DNA of 48,102 bases from Lachnospiraceae bacterium (GTDB taxonomy: Bacteria > Bacillota > Clostridia > Lachnospirales > Lachnospiraceae): NCBI GenBank assembly GCA_015057375.1, contig SVEM01000011.1, forward strand, positions 1 to 48,102. Reading direction: 5' to 3'. How positions within the stretch are numbered: position 1 is the first letter of the stretch; every line of letters starts with the position of its first letter. A program made the translations under genes and the position numbers. The notes beneath the pieces are model-generated. The model searched no databases and was not told where the DNA came from. It was given only the letters and a program-made list of their open reading frames with translations. This document shows positions 20,263-30,730 of the stretch, in pieces.

Positions 20263-21413
20263 TGGCAAGGCAGATATCAAAAAGCAGTACATCATCAACA
20301 AGTCAGGTAAATCAGAAGAATAAACAGACACAGAAAAATAATTCATGGTCTAATACTTCCCAGAAATCAAGTGGGAAATCAACGTCATATAAGGATTTGT
20401 CAAAGTTGTCACCTGAAACACTGGCACTGCAGAATGAAGTGTATTCTCAGACAGGTTATACACCATCTCAGAGTGTAGAGAAAGCCGAAGCACAAAAAGC
20501 TGCAGCGGAACAGGCCTTAAGTAATTATGGTAAGTATAATTCGCATTATCAGCCTGCGCTTGAAAAAACTCTTAATGACATATTGAACAGAAAATCATTT
20601 AATTATGATTTTAATGCAGATGCATTATATCAGAACTACAAAGACAGTTATGAACAGCAGGGTAGAGAGGCAGCACAGAACGCGGCCGCCGCCGCATCAG
20701 CTTTAACCGGAGGGTATGGTAATTCATATGCAACAAGTGCGGCAAATCAGGCAAACGAAGCATACATGACGGAGCTTAACAACAAAATACCTGAATTATA
20801 TCAGTTAGCACTCGACAGATACAATATGGAAACACAGAATCTCTATGACAGATACGGTGCTATTGGAGAGCAGGAAGACAGAGCATATGGTCAGTGGAGT
20901 GACGAAAGAGATAACTTAGTGGCTGACAGAGATTATTACGGAAATGCGTATGATTCAGAGCGCAATTTTGATGTAACAACGCAGCAGAACAAATATGAGA
21001 ATATGATGAAACTGCTTGGTTACAGGACAGAGCTTGAGGCAAGAGATGTAACTAAGGAAAAGAGTAATAACACTGTTAAAGAAAAGTCCGGAAGTAAGTC
21101 AAAGAATGTTGAAAACACAAGTACAACATCAAGAGATAGTCAGAGTACCGTGTCAAATGCAAAGGGAGCTAAATCAACTACTGTAAACAATTTAAGCGGA
21201 ACCAAAACATCTGAAAGCGAAGTACAAGAAGCATTAAAGACCTTTAAAGATAAAATGGCTGCAAGATATGACAGTGAAACAGGCACATATGATGAAAAAG
21301 CAATAAATGATGCATGGAATTATCTTGATGAATTGGTACGTTCAGGAGATATAGAAGAAGACGATGCAAGATGGATTGGTAATATTACAGGAGCACCAGT
21401 TCCTAAGGCTTAG
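20262..21413 (+). CDS. Internal virion (ejection-type) protein
   Basis: A 383-residue protein with a Ser/Lys/Gln/Thr-rich disordered N-terminus (1-45), an Ala-rich helical centre (YEQQGREAAQNAAAAASALTGGYGNSYATSAANQANEAYM, about 125-165), further helix up to about 265 and a low-complexity linker before a folded C-terminal piece (EALKTFKDKMAARYD to GAPVPKA). The GGYGNSYA...QA Ala-rich core is common to a protein found before giant virion proteins in Clostridia short-tailed prophages. It is probably carried in the capsid and ejected with DNA. GGAGGATAA precedes the start. Confidence 0.65.
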   Translation: MARQISKSSTSSTSQVNQKNKQTQKNNSWSNTSQKSSGKSTSYKDLSKLSPETLALQNEVYSQTGYTPSQSVEKAEAQKAAAEQALSNYGKYNSHYQPALEKTLNDILNRKSFNYDFNADALYQNYKDSYEQQGREAAQNAAAAASALTGGYGNSYATSAANQANEAYMTELNNKIPELYQLALDRYNMETQNLYDRYGAIGEQEDRAYGQWSDERDNLVADRDYYGNAYDSERNFDVTTQQNKYENMMKLLGYRTELEARDVTKEKSNNTVKEKSGSKSKNVENTSTTSRDSQSTVSNAKGAKSTTVNNLSGTKTSESEVQEALKTFKDKMAARYDSETGTYDEKAINDAWNYLDELVRSGDIEEDDARWIGNITGAPVPKA

Positions 21414-21422
21414 GAGGATGTT

Positions 21423-24400
21423 ATGAGTAATTACGATGAATATTTAAAAATAAAGAAACAGAGAGAAGAAAAAGCAGGCAAAAAGCAGGAAGAGAAAAAG
21501 TCATCTTATGACAGATATAAAGCAGTACAGGAAGCAAGGGCACGTGACCTTGCTTCTAAAACTACCGAGAACCTTGCAAATATGAATACAAGAACAAAAA
21601 TGATGCAGAGTCAGGAGCAGTTTATTAATCCCTTAAATGGTAAATATGTGGACGCTGCAACCAGATATATCTTTAATAGAAATTTAAACTCCATGAATAC
21701 GGGGCTTAGAAGAAATGAAGAGAAAGTGCGCTCTGACATAGAGGAAAGCTATGCAAGGAGAGAGGACAAAGAGAATATATTAAGCCAGGCAAACGAATAC
21801 ATAAGTGCTAATAAGAGAGATCGTGAAAACCTGATGAACCGTAATAGAGCATCAAATGATTTTGCCAATCAGTTCAAAAACAAATCAGAATATGACAATG
21901 CTTTTAACATGGTTAAGTATGGTGGCAAGACATATGATGAGTTAAATGCCATTGCTGCAGAGAATGATAAAAAGAAGGCAGCAGGATTAAAAATAAACGA
22001 AGATGAAGATAAATGGATTCGTGAATATGCAGAGTATGCAAAAACGAGCGAAGATATAGATAAAGAACGTGCACAGGTTAGAAATGAAATTAAAAATCAG
22101 CAGAAGCAGTTTGTTAAGTTGTTTAAGAATACCGGAAATATGAACGCAAAAAAAGAAAATAAATTTCCGTCTGAAGATGAAATAGATAATTCAACAAAAA
22201 TGAAAAAAGCAAACGAAAAAATAGCATCTTTGAGTGATAGGCTTGCTGAGTTGGACAAAGAGTATGAATTAAGAAAGCAGAAAGAATATTATGAAAGTTA
22301 TCTGCTGAAGGATGATTTTGAAAAAGTATCAGCTGAAGGAATGGAAGCAGCTGAGAAGAGTGTAAAAAAAGTAGATAAATATAATTTTGATGGTGCGATG
22401 TATAATACACCAGAACATATTAAGGAAACACAATATCCAAAACCAAGTACTTTTATGAATGATAAGGAAAACAAAATCTATTCATATATCCTCAAAAAGG
22501 AAGGTCAAAAAGCTGCAGATGATTATATGGATTATCTGGCAGGAACATTGAATAATCGTAGTGCAGAATATTCATTTGCTCCGGTCAAGGGGAATACTGT
22601 TTTAGAAATTCTTTATGGGCCAGAGATCGGTTTGAAAAATGTCGAAGAAGGTGTTAAGGCATTAATAAACAATATTGCTGGAGAAAAGGCGCTTCCAACA
22701 TCAAAAAATGAATATCTTGATTCGTTAATTCGTGGGGATTTAGAAAGTAAGGGTGTGATGGCAACGGCATTATATGATGTAGGAAGATCTGCAGGAGAAA
22801 TGGTGCCATCAATGGCCTTAAATGCATCAATAGGTAATTTAGCAGGCATAGCATCTAAAGGAGTAAATGTAGCATCTAAGGCAAAAAAAGCTGCAGATAT
22901 AGCATCGAAGGCAGGACCGTTGGCTTCAACAGCTTCGTTTGGAATAAATGTAGGTGCGCGTTCTGCGAATACGGCATGGAGAGACGGTGCGTCATACGAA
23001 GATGCAATGGCATATGGTTGGGGCGCTGGTATAAAAGAAAGTGTATTACAGTATCTTCTCGGTGGTGTAAGTTCATTTGGCGGCAAAGCTACAGGAATAA
23101 CAAAGGATCTGATAAGTTCAAAGGTGAAATCTACATTAGGTAAGGTGGTTCTTAACACAGGTGTATCAATGGCAGCAGAGGGCGCAGAGGAATATCTGCA
23201 GGAGATTATTGATCCTATGGTGCGTAATCTGACACTTGGAGAAAATAATGAGTTTAAGCTTGTAACAAAAGAAGCACTTTACTCAGGTTTTGTCGGTGCT
23301 CTTAGCGGTGGTTTGCTTGGTGGCGGGGAAAACATTTCTTCTGCAATAATGGAAAATGCATATCAGAAAATTGGAAGTGACATGACGGCTGAAAAAGTAG
23401 AACAGCTTGTGGATTATGCCGGAAAAGTAGATGTGTTAAGTGATGTTGTTGAGGAATATCGCAATAATCCTACAGATATCAATGCAGGTAAGCTTAAGGT
23501 TGAAGTGGACAGGCATATAGGAGATATTGTTAATGAATCGGTTAAGTCAGGAGATATAAGCCCGGAACTTGAATCACTTGACGGATATGTAGCCGAGATA
23601 GGAAATGAAGCAATAGCAGAGACAAGAAGCATCTTGGAGCAGATGGACGAAGATGTACTTTCAAAGACTATAGATAAATTTTCAGACAGTGCAAGAGAAG
23701 TTATGAACTCAACACGTGGAAGTGCCATTGTGGATGATGTTACATATAAGAGCGCATTTGCAAAATATTATTCATATGGCCGCGCCGGAATGAAGTTTGA
23801 AACTGCAGAACAGAACGCTACATTTAAGAATGATTTGACGGATGCACAGAAGAAGCTTGCTTATGATACAGGAAAGCATGACAGGGATATATTTACTGCA
23901 GAAGCGCAGCAGAATGTATCTAATAAAACAAACAGAGCTACAGGTGTACTCCGTTATATATCAGAATCAGAGCTTGAAGAGGGAATGAAGGTACCAAATA
24001 AGATAAAGGATCTTAACGATCGTCAGAAAAGCTCTATTATGGCGCTCAGAACATTTGCAGAAGTATCAGGACAGGATATTGTACTTTATGAATCAACAGC
24101 TGTTAATGGAAAGATTACAGCTCCAAACGGATGGTACAACAAGGCAAATAATACAATCTATATTGACGTTAATTCCGGCAATATAGGTGAAACTGCTATG
24201 CTCAGAACAGCATCACATGAGATTACTCATTCGATTAAAGAATGGTCGCCAGAAAAATATAAAGCTCTTCAGGATTATGTGATTGAACAGTTTGAGACTG
24301 ATGGAAGCATAGAAATGATGGTGCAGGAAGAGATAAGACTTGCAAAAGCAAACGGAATGACCATTACATATGAAGAAGCAATGGATGAAGTGACAGCCAA

Positions 24401-27400
24401 TGCATGTGAAAAGATGCTTAAGGACACAAATGCTATTGAAAGAATGGCAAAAGAAGATCCTGATATGTTCCAGAGAATTAAGCTTGTCATTGATAGAATT
24501 GTAAGTGATATCAAAAAGGCATTTGAGGGACTTCGTTCCGGAAGCATAGAGCATAAGCGCATGAGTGAGCTTCTTGATGACTGGACAGAGATTCAGAAGC
24601 TGTGGGATGATGCGTTGGTGGATAGCGCGAAGAAGTCAAAGGAAGCCGGAAAGAGTGCGGAAAGTAAGGTTGAGAGTGATGAGAATATATATTCTGTAAG
24701 GGATTCTGAGTTTGCAAAATATATAGATGAGAAACTTGTTGACTTTATGACAAGGGTAGAAAATGGAGAAGTTAACTGGAATGAATCATATACTATTTCT
24801 GAAACAATACCTAAAAAATTAACAGATGATATTGCTGAAGTACTAAATATTAAAATTGATGGAAAGTGTAAAAATGTAATTCATAAAAACGAGATACAGC
24901 ATATTATTAATAGACATGGTAAAGCGGGAAAAGCAGATCATACTATGTCAGATAATTCTAATATTGGAATAATTGATTATGTTGTAAATAATTATGATTA
25001 TGTTAAAAGGGGAAAACGTCAAAATAAAACTTATAGAAACAGTGACGGAACTCATTCGGAAGTAATAGAGATATCTGCAAAACTTGGAGATTATACATAT
25101 TATGTAATAGAGGCAGTTCCTGTTAAGAAAAAAGAAAACAGAATAGTTGTAATAAGTGCATATATACATAATGAAAAAGAGATATCTCAAGCTGACAATG
25201 CTACAAGCCCTGTCAAGAACGTCCGTGACGAAGTTGAGTCTATCTCTGATGTTAAAGTAACATCAAACGATATGACTGTCAAGGCACAAAAATCAGATGT
25301 GGAAACAAAATCCTCGAATGCAGATAATGTTTTTTTATACAGAAATGATATGAATGACATAGAAAAGGGCATGAAGGATGAGGAAAGATATAAAATATTA
25401 AAGGATTCTAAGATAAAGGTTATTGATGGAAATATCGATATTGATAAGGAGATGAAAAATCTTAAGGGAATAAAGGACATTGATAATTTGTTGAATATGC
25501 CGCCATATAAAAACGAATCTTTATATAAAAGTATTGGTGAAAAGTTTGGAGTGTATAAGAATTATAATAAGTTAGGATTGGTGTTCGGATATTCTAAAGG
25601 AACAATAAGTGAGATGGTTAATAAAATAGATCAGAATCCAAAAGCCAATGAAGATGTTGTTTTTATGATAAAGAATGCGGAAGAATTAATAAAAAATGCC
25701 GTTCCTATTATGATACGTGGTGATAAATATAAGGGTACAATACGTGAAGATAAAGGATTAAAGAATGTGTATGTCATGTTATCTGCCTATAAAAAGGATG
25801 GTTTAATTGTACCTGTAGAGATAATCGCAAAAGAAAGGTATAATAACGACAATAATATATATGTTGAGGTCTCATTGAATGAAATAAAAAAAGGAAATGG
25901 GATCATTGACATAGAGACTTCTAATGAAGTGCCTACATCTCATCCATTTCCTTTTGAAATAAGTGTACAGGATGTTATTAGACATGTCAAGAGTACAAGA
26001 ACAGGATTTTTACAGTATATCCCGGAACAAATGCTTGATGAGGAACAGATACCTATTGCAGATGAAGTGAAAAAGAAAGAAGATATTAAACTGGAATATG
26101 CAAAAAAAGGAATAAAGGCAGATACTAATTTAATCAACAAAACATATATAGAAAGGTATGGAAAAAATAAAGACATCAATAAAAAGTTTTCCTTAAGAGA
26201 CAACACCGGAAGAGAACTTACTTCAGAGCAGGAAGAGTATTTTAAGAACTCGAAGGTGCGTGATGAGGAAGGAAATCTGCTTACAATGTATCATGGTACA
26301 CCTTATGGTGGGTTTACAGTGTTTAAGAGTGATTTGACATTTTTTACACCGAAAAAGGAATATGCAGACAGATATCACAATCCATCAGCAAGCAGCAGAA
26401 GCAGAAAAACCGAGCATGATATCAAGAAAGACACATATGAGGTATATCTGAACATAAAAAAACCATTTGATATATCTGATAAAAAGACAAGGGATATATA
26501 TATTAATGAATATATAAAAGGCGGATATGCTGCAGGAATAAATCCATATATAAGTATAAGTGAAATTGAAAATACAATAAAAGATGGTATTGACTGGGTT
26601 GAAGCTGATAATTTGAAAGAGTTCCTTGATGAAAACGGATATGATTATGACGGAATTGTAATAAATGAAGGTGGAGATTTGCTTTCTGATGGAAGTGTGT
26701 ATGATCGTGGCAATGCATATGTAACATTTTATCCGGAACAGATTAAGTATGTAGACAATACTAATCCAACAGAGAATGAAGATATACGATATTCTTACCG
26801 TGGAGATACACGTTCCAACCGTGAAATTCTTGCAGATGCACTTATGAGCGCAACTAAAAACGCAAGTGAAAGAAGAAATCTTGAAAGTTATCAGAAAATC
26901 ATTGGTGCGCTTGACATGCAGGAGAAGCTTCGTAGAGAAAAAGTGCGTCAGATGAAAGAAGTGGAGACATCTGCAGAGAGAGACAGGATTAAGAAAGAGA
27001 TTGATGCCATAGATAAGAAGATAGCATACAATGATAAGAGATTAATTCAGATGGAGGCAGCAGAATCACTCCGCCAGGTAATAGCAAGAGAGTCAAAGGC
27101 AAATGCAGAACATGATATAGAGTACATAAAGAAACGTTACGAAGAAAACAAACGCAGAAAGCAGATGACAGTTCTTCGTAAAAACATCAAGAATAATGCT
27201 TCCAGTCTCATATCGATAATGAATAAGCCTACAAATACAAGAAACATACCTGAAGGACTTAAGGCACCTTTAAAATCATTCTTAATGTCGATAGATTTTA
27301 TATCCGCACAGGCGGATCCGGCAAGTTTTAACACAAAACAGTGGATAGACCGCATGAATGAACTTGGAAGAGTAGTGGCAAGTGACACAGAGGTTAATTT

Positions 27401-30113
27401 TGATCCTGACCTTATACATAGAATGAATGAATTTGTTGATAAGAATAAAGGGAAGAAATTAACAGACATGAACATGGCGCAGCTTGAAGAACTTTATATC
27501 GTAGTGCGCTCATTGCGAATGGGAATAGCCAATGCAAACAGAATGTTCGCCAATAAGAGAAGCGAGTCTGCAGAAAAGTTAGGATATCAGACCATAGAAG
27601 AACTTAAAAAGCATAAAGATAAGAAGAAAGACCAGTTGAGGGGACTTGCTGAGATTGATAAACTTCTTAATACGGATATGCTTGATGCAGCAAGTTTCTT
27701 CAAAATGATTGGCGAGAACGGACAGAGTATATATGAGGAACTGTATGACGGATGGAAACAGAGAGTTTACGATATAAAGAAATCCGGAGAATATACGGAA
27801 AGCATATATAAGAAGCTTGATATATCCCAGAAAGAACGTGACGAGTGGACAGGCTCTAAAGCAAAGCGTCATAAGTTCGATATTCTTGGAAAAGAGATAG
27901 AACTTACAACAGCGCAGATAATGTCTCTTTATGAACTTGGTAAAAGAGAACAGGCAAGAGGGCATATGTTTGGTGTTGGAATACGTCCTGATACAATAAG
28001 GACCGGCACAAAAGACATAGAGCAGGCAGAGGCGGTTAAACTTACGGAAGGTGCACTTAATCATATTACAAGTGTGCTTACCGAAAAGGAAAAGAACTTT
28101 GCAGATGCGCTGCAGAGTTATCTTGCAAATGAATGTGCGAATCAGGGAAATGAAACATCCATGAAAATGTATGGATATAAGAAATTTTTGGAGAAAAACT
28201 ATTTCCCAATAAAGACATATGATAATGCAGGAAAGACGGATAAAGCAGATGGTATACAGAGTTCTAATGTATATGCCATAATCAACACCGGTATGACAAA
28301 GAATCTTGTTAAGGATGCCAATACAGGTCTTATTGTAAGAGATATATTTGATGTATTCACTGATCATGTAGTGGATATGGCTAATTATCACGGAATGTCA
28401 GCACCTATAATGGATGCAATGAAATGGTACAACTACAAATATATGACCGGGGATGAATTTACAAGTGTTAAGGAGCAGATTGAAAGAGCATATGGAAAGC
28501 AGTACAAGAATTATTTTATGAACCTGATGTTGGATATAAACAATGATTCATCAAAAAGCACTGCTACAGGGCTTGTAAATAAGGCCATAGGAAATTATAA
28601 GGTGGCAGCAGTCGGAGCAAATCTCAGAGTAGTTGTACAGCAGCCAACAGCATACATAAGGGCGGCCAACATGATCAGTCCAAAGTATCTTACAAAGGCT
28701 CTCGGAATGAAACCGTCAATTAAGGAAGCAAAAGAAAACTCATCCCTTGCATGGTGGAAATCAAACGGATATTACGACACCGGCATTGGACAGTCCATAA
28801 AATCCTTGATTACTCATCAGAAAAGTATTAAGGATAAAACGATTGATTACAGTATGTGGCTTGTGGGTAAGGCTGATGAGCTTACCTGGGGAGCAATCTG
28901 GAATGCTGTCAAGCTTGAAATAGCAGATAAGACAGATATTGATGTTAAATCAAAAGAATACATGGATAAGGTAAGGGAAAGATTTGATAACATCATAGAT
29001 GAAACTCAGGTTGTAGATACTGTATTTTCAAAATCACAGTTCATGAAAAACGATAAAGGAATATCAAAGTACATATCAGCATTCATGGCAGAGCCTACGA
29101 AAACTTATAATATGCTTCGTTCATCTTTAGTGACAGGTGAGAAAGATAAGATAGCGAGAGCTACGGCAACTTTTCTGGTAACAACTACTGTAAACGCCGC
29201 ATTAATATCTGTCTTTGACTCAATGAGAGGGCTTGCATATGATGATGAGGAAAAAGAGAAGGAATTTTACAAGAGATATGAAGAGAATTTTGTCAAGAAC
29301 TTTAGAGACAATGCAAATCCATTAAACCTTGTTCCTTATGTAAAGGACCTTTCAAATACAGTAAAAGCTGTTACTGGAAGCGGAATATCTGCAAACAGAA
29401 TGGAAGTTGCGTGGGCTGAGAGTATCATGAAGAGCTGTACGGAAATATATAAATACATAAATGGAAATTCCAAGAAATCCGGTGTTGAGATTATGAAACT
29501 TTGTGCAAAAGCTGTGTCTCAGACTACAGGAATATCGATAGGTAATGCTTATAGAGAGATAGAGAGTATCTATAATACAGCAAAATATGACATTCTGGGT
29601 GTAAATACTTTTGATGAACAGGTAAGGGAAGCAGCAGAATATCGTGTTGCCGGTGATATGGATTCCTACAGAAAGACAGTGGCTGCACTCCAGGCAGAAG
29701 GCTATACTGTAGATGAGATAATGAAAAAGGTTAATTCAGCGACAACAAAGCTTAATAAGCCAAAAGAAGAGGAAGATGTTAAGAAGGAAGAAAATAAAAA
29801 GGATGCTTCCATATATAAATCAAGTGATATTGCAACGGTACTTGAAAATAAGGATATTCAGGAAGCAAATAATATTCTGAATGAAATATACCAGGATGTT
29901 CTTCTTTCGGAACCTGATAAGTATGAGGCATTTAAGAAAACTCGTACAAAGGTAAAGCAGTCCTTAAGCAAGGTGTATAAAGATATGACCGAAACAGAAC
30001 GTAAGGAGTACGGAGAACTTATTAAACAGCTTAAAATAGATAAGGTTGAAATATACACGGAAAATGATTTAAAAACCATTGAAAAAGCACTGGCAAAAGA
30101 AGCAGAAAAATAA
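21423..30113 (+). CDS. Giant polyvalent protein: zincin-like, PBECR-like nuclease, ART-like modules
   Basis: A 2,896-residue protein, the largest gene here. Residues 1-450 are charged coiled coil; 455-640 are Gly/Ala-rich and hydrophobic. A zincin-like peptidase has H932-E-I-T-H936 and a likely third ligand E989. About 1100-1255 resembles the PBECR nuclease fold of phage toxins (H1160-IINR-H1165-G). About 1310-1585 resembles a polyvalent-associated domain of LPD3 type. About 1594-1790 is an ADP-ribosyltransferase-like domain with Y1623-H-G-T and the ending FYPEQIKYVDN. The C-terminal third (about 2060-2700) is a helical virion-type domain with one hydrophobic segment near 2580. Short motifs YSVRD, FSLRD and YSYRG stand between the modules. 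Polyvalent proteins are thought to be injected with the DNA to counter host defence. Confidence 0.85.
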   Translation: MSNYDEYLKIKKQREEKAGKKQEEKKSSYDRYKAVQEARARDLASKTTENLANMNTRTKMMQSQEQFINPLNGKYVDAATRYIFNRNLNSMNTGLRRNEEKVRSDIEESYARREDKENILSQANEYISANKRDRENLMNRNRASNDFANQFKNKSEYDNAFNMVKYGGKTYDELNAIAAENDKKKAAGLKINEDEDKWIREYAEYAKTSEDIDKERAQVRNEIKNQQKQFVKLFKNTGNMNAKKENKFPSEDEIDNSTKMKKANEKIASLSDRLAELDKEYELRKQKEYYESYLLKDDFEKVSAEGMEAAEKSVKKVDKYNFDGAMYNTPEHIKETQYPKPSTFMNDKENKIYSYILKKEGQKAADDYMDYLAGTLNNRSAEYSFAPVKGNTVLEILYGPEIGLKNVEEGVKALINNIAGEKALPTSKNEYLDSLIRGDLESKGVMATALYDVGRSAGEMVPSMALNASIGNLAGIASKGVNVASKAKKAADIASKAGPLASTASFGINVGARSANTAWRDGASYEDAMAYGWGAGIKESVLQYLLGGVSSFGGKATGITKDLISSKVKSTLGKVVLNTGVSMAAEGAEEYLQEIIDPMVRNLTLGENNEFKLVTKEALYSGFVGALSGGLLGGGENISSAIMENAYQKIGSDMTAEKVEQLVDYAGKVDVLSDVVEEYRNNPTDINAGKLKVEVDRHIGDIVNESVKSGDISPELESLDGYVAEIGNEAIAETRSILEQMDEDVLSKTIDKFSDSAREVMNSTRGSAIVDDVTYKSAFAKYYSYGRAGMKFETAEQNATFKNDLTDAQKKLAYDTGKHDRDIFTAEAQQNVSNKTNRATGVLRYISESELEEGMKVPNKIKDLNDRQKSSIMALRTFAEVSGQDIVLYESTAVNGKITAPNGWYNKANNTIYIDVNSGNIGETAMLRTASHEITHSIKEWSPEKYKALQDYVIEQFETDGSIEMMVQEEIRLAKANGMTITYEEAMDEVTANACEKMLKDTNAIERMAKEDPDMFQRIKLVIDRIVSDIKKAFEGLRSGSIEHKRMSELLDDWTEIQKLWDDALVDSAKKSKEAGKSAESKVESDENIYSVRDSEFAKYIDEKLVDFMTRVENGEVNWNESYTISETIPKKLTDDIAEVLNIKIDGKCKNVIHKNEIQHIINRHGKAGKADHTMSDNSNIGIIDYVVNNYDYVKRGKRQNKTYRNSDGTHSEVIEISAKLGDYTYYVIEAVPVKKKENRIVVISAYIHNEKEISQADNATSPVKNVRDEVESISDVKVTSNDMTVKAQKSDVETKSSNADNVFLYRNDMNDIEKGMKDEERYKILKDSKIKVIDGNIDIDKEMKNLKGIKDIDNLLNMPPYKNESLYKSIGEKFGVYKNYNKLGLVFGYSKGTISEMVNKIDQNPKANEDVVFMIKNAEELIKNAVPIMIRGDKYKGTIREDKGLKNVYVMLSAYKKDGLIVPVEIIAKERYNNDNNIYVEVSLNEIKKGNGIIDIETSNEVPTSHPFPFEISVQDVIRHVKSTRTGFLQYIPEQMLDEEQIPIADEVKKKEDIKLEYAKKGIKADTNLINKTYIERYGKNKDINKKFSLRDNTGRELTSEQEEYFKNSKVRDEEGNLLTMYHGTPYGGFTVFKSDLTFFTPKKEYADRYHNPSASSRSRKTEHDIKKDTYEVYLNIKKPFDISDKKTRDIYINEYIKGGYAAGINPYISISEIENTIKDGIDWVEADNLKEFLDENGYDYDGIVINEGGDLLSDGSVYDRGNAYVTFYPEQIKYVDNTNPTENEDIRYSYRGDTRSNREILADALMSATKNASERRNLESYQKIIGALDMQEKLRREKVRQMKEVETSAERDRIKKEIDAIDKKIAYNDKRLIQMEAAESLRQVIARESKANAEHDIEYIKKRYEENKRRKQMTVLRKNIKNNASSLISIMNKPTNTRNIPEGLKAPLKSFLMSIDFISAQADPASFNTKQWIDRMNELGRVVASDTEVNFDPDLIHRMNEFVDKNKGKKLTDMNMAQLEELYIVVRSLRMGIANANRMFANKRSESAEKLGYQTIEELKKHKDKKKDQLRGLAEIDKLLNTDMLDAASFFKMIGENGQSIYEELYDGWKQRVYDIKKSGEYTESIYKKLDISQKERDEWTGSKAKRHKFDILGKEIELTTAQIMSLYELGKREQARGHMFGVGIRPDTIRTGTKDIEQAEAVKLTEGALNHITSVLTEKEKNFADALQSYLANECANQGNETSMKMYGYKKFLEKNYFPIKTYDNAGKTDKADGIQSSNVYAIINTGMTKNLVKDANTGLIVRDIFDVFTDHVVDMANYHGMSAPIMDAMKWYNYKYMTGDEFTSVKEQIERAYGKQYKNYFMNLMLDINNDSSKSTATGLVNKAIGNYKVAAVGANLRVVVQQPTAYIRAANMISPKYLTKALGMKPSIKEAKENSSLAWWKSNGYYDTGIGQSIKSLITHQKSIKDKTIDYSMWLVGKADELTWGAIWNAVKLEIADKTDIDVKSKEYMDKVRERFDNIIDETQVVDTVFSKSQFMKNDKGISKYISAFMAEPTKTYNMLRSSLVTGEKDKIARATATFLVTTTVNAALISVFDSMRGLAYDDEEKEKEFYKRYEENFVKNFRDNANPLNLVPYVKDLSNTVKAVTGSGISANRMEVAWAESIMKSCTEIYKYINGNSKKSGVEIMKLCAKAVSQTTGISIGNAYREIESIYNTAKYDILGVNTFDEQVREAAEYRVAGDMDSYRKTVAALQAEGYTVDEIMKKVNSATTKLNKPKEEEDVKKEENKKDASIYKSSDIATVLENKDIQEANNILNEIYQDVLLSEPDKYEAFKKTRTKVKQSLSKVYKDMTETERKEYGELIKQLKIDKVEIYTENDLKTIEKALAKEAEK

Positions 30114-30120
30114 TTCGGAA

Positions 30121-30150
30121 AAGTGGGAGAATTAAACTCCCACTTTTTTG
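30121..30150 (+). terminator. Terminator after the polyvalent gene
   Basis: AAGTGGGAG (30121-30129) and CTCCCACTT (30137-30145) form a perfect 9-bp stem followed by a T-run. It separates the giant gene from the baseplate/fibre and lysis genes. Confidence 0.85.
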
Positions 30151-30179
30151 TATCATAAGTAAAAGGGAGAGTGAAGAAC

Positions 30180-30719
30180 GTGAGAGATATAATAAATAAA
30201 GTAAAGATAGCACTTGATAAACCGTTAGAAAGAATAAGTATCAGTGTTAAGAAAAATGACTCTAATACAAGAAAAATACATTTCACCCTGACACAGGAAG
30301 GCGTTGTATATAATCTCGATAACGTAAAAATAGCGGCAATTATAGGAATTAAGCCTGATAATAAGCATTTCTATAATGATTGTGTAATTAAGGATAACGA
30401 GATCCAGTATACAATAACCGGGCAGAGTATATGTGTTGAAGGAGATGTGAAGTGTGAGCTTGTATTATTTGGCTCAAATGATGAGGAAATTGCATCAGCG
30501 ACATTTTACATACATGTATATGAAAAATTATTTGATGAAGATGTAGTTGAATCAACAAATGAATATAAGCTTCTGAAGGCAATTATAGAAGAGAGTGATG
30601 CTAATCTTAAAAAGACTATTGAATATGCTGAGCAGGTGGAAAAACTGGCAAAGTCAATGGTTATTGATAAAGAAGAACTTGATGAAGCAATAACAGAAGC
30701 TTTTAACAATATATCATGA
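30180..30719 (+). CDS. BppU-like upper baseplate/fibre anchor protein
   Basis: A 179-residue protein using GTG 30180, 10 bases after AAAGGGAGA; GTG 30171 is too close to that site. The first 110 residues (ISISVKKNDSNTRKIHFTLTQEGVVYNLDNVKIAAIIGIKPDNKHFYNDC ... EGDVKCELVLFGSNDEEIASATFYIHV) match the N-terminal domain of BppU, the phage upper baseplate protein. The rest is coiled coil (EYKLLKAIIEESDANLKKTIEYAEQVEKL), which would trimerise and link to the receptor-binding protein encoded next. Confidence 0.8.
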   Translation: MRDIINKVKIALDKPLERISISVKKNDSNTRKIHFTLTQEGVVYNLDNVKIAAIIGIKPDNKHFYNDCVIKDNEIQYTITGQSICVEGDVKCELVLFGSNDEEIASATFYIHVYEKLFDEDVVESTNEYKLLKAIIEESDANLKKTIEYAEQVEKLAKSMVIDKEELDEAITEAFNNIS

Positions 30720-30730
30720 GGGGTGATAAA

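Noticed and set aside
27579-28391. Leftward frame of 270 residues opposite the polyvalent gene
   Set aside because: No ribosome site or recognisable domain; it is antisense to a well-supported coding region.
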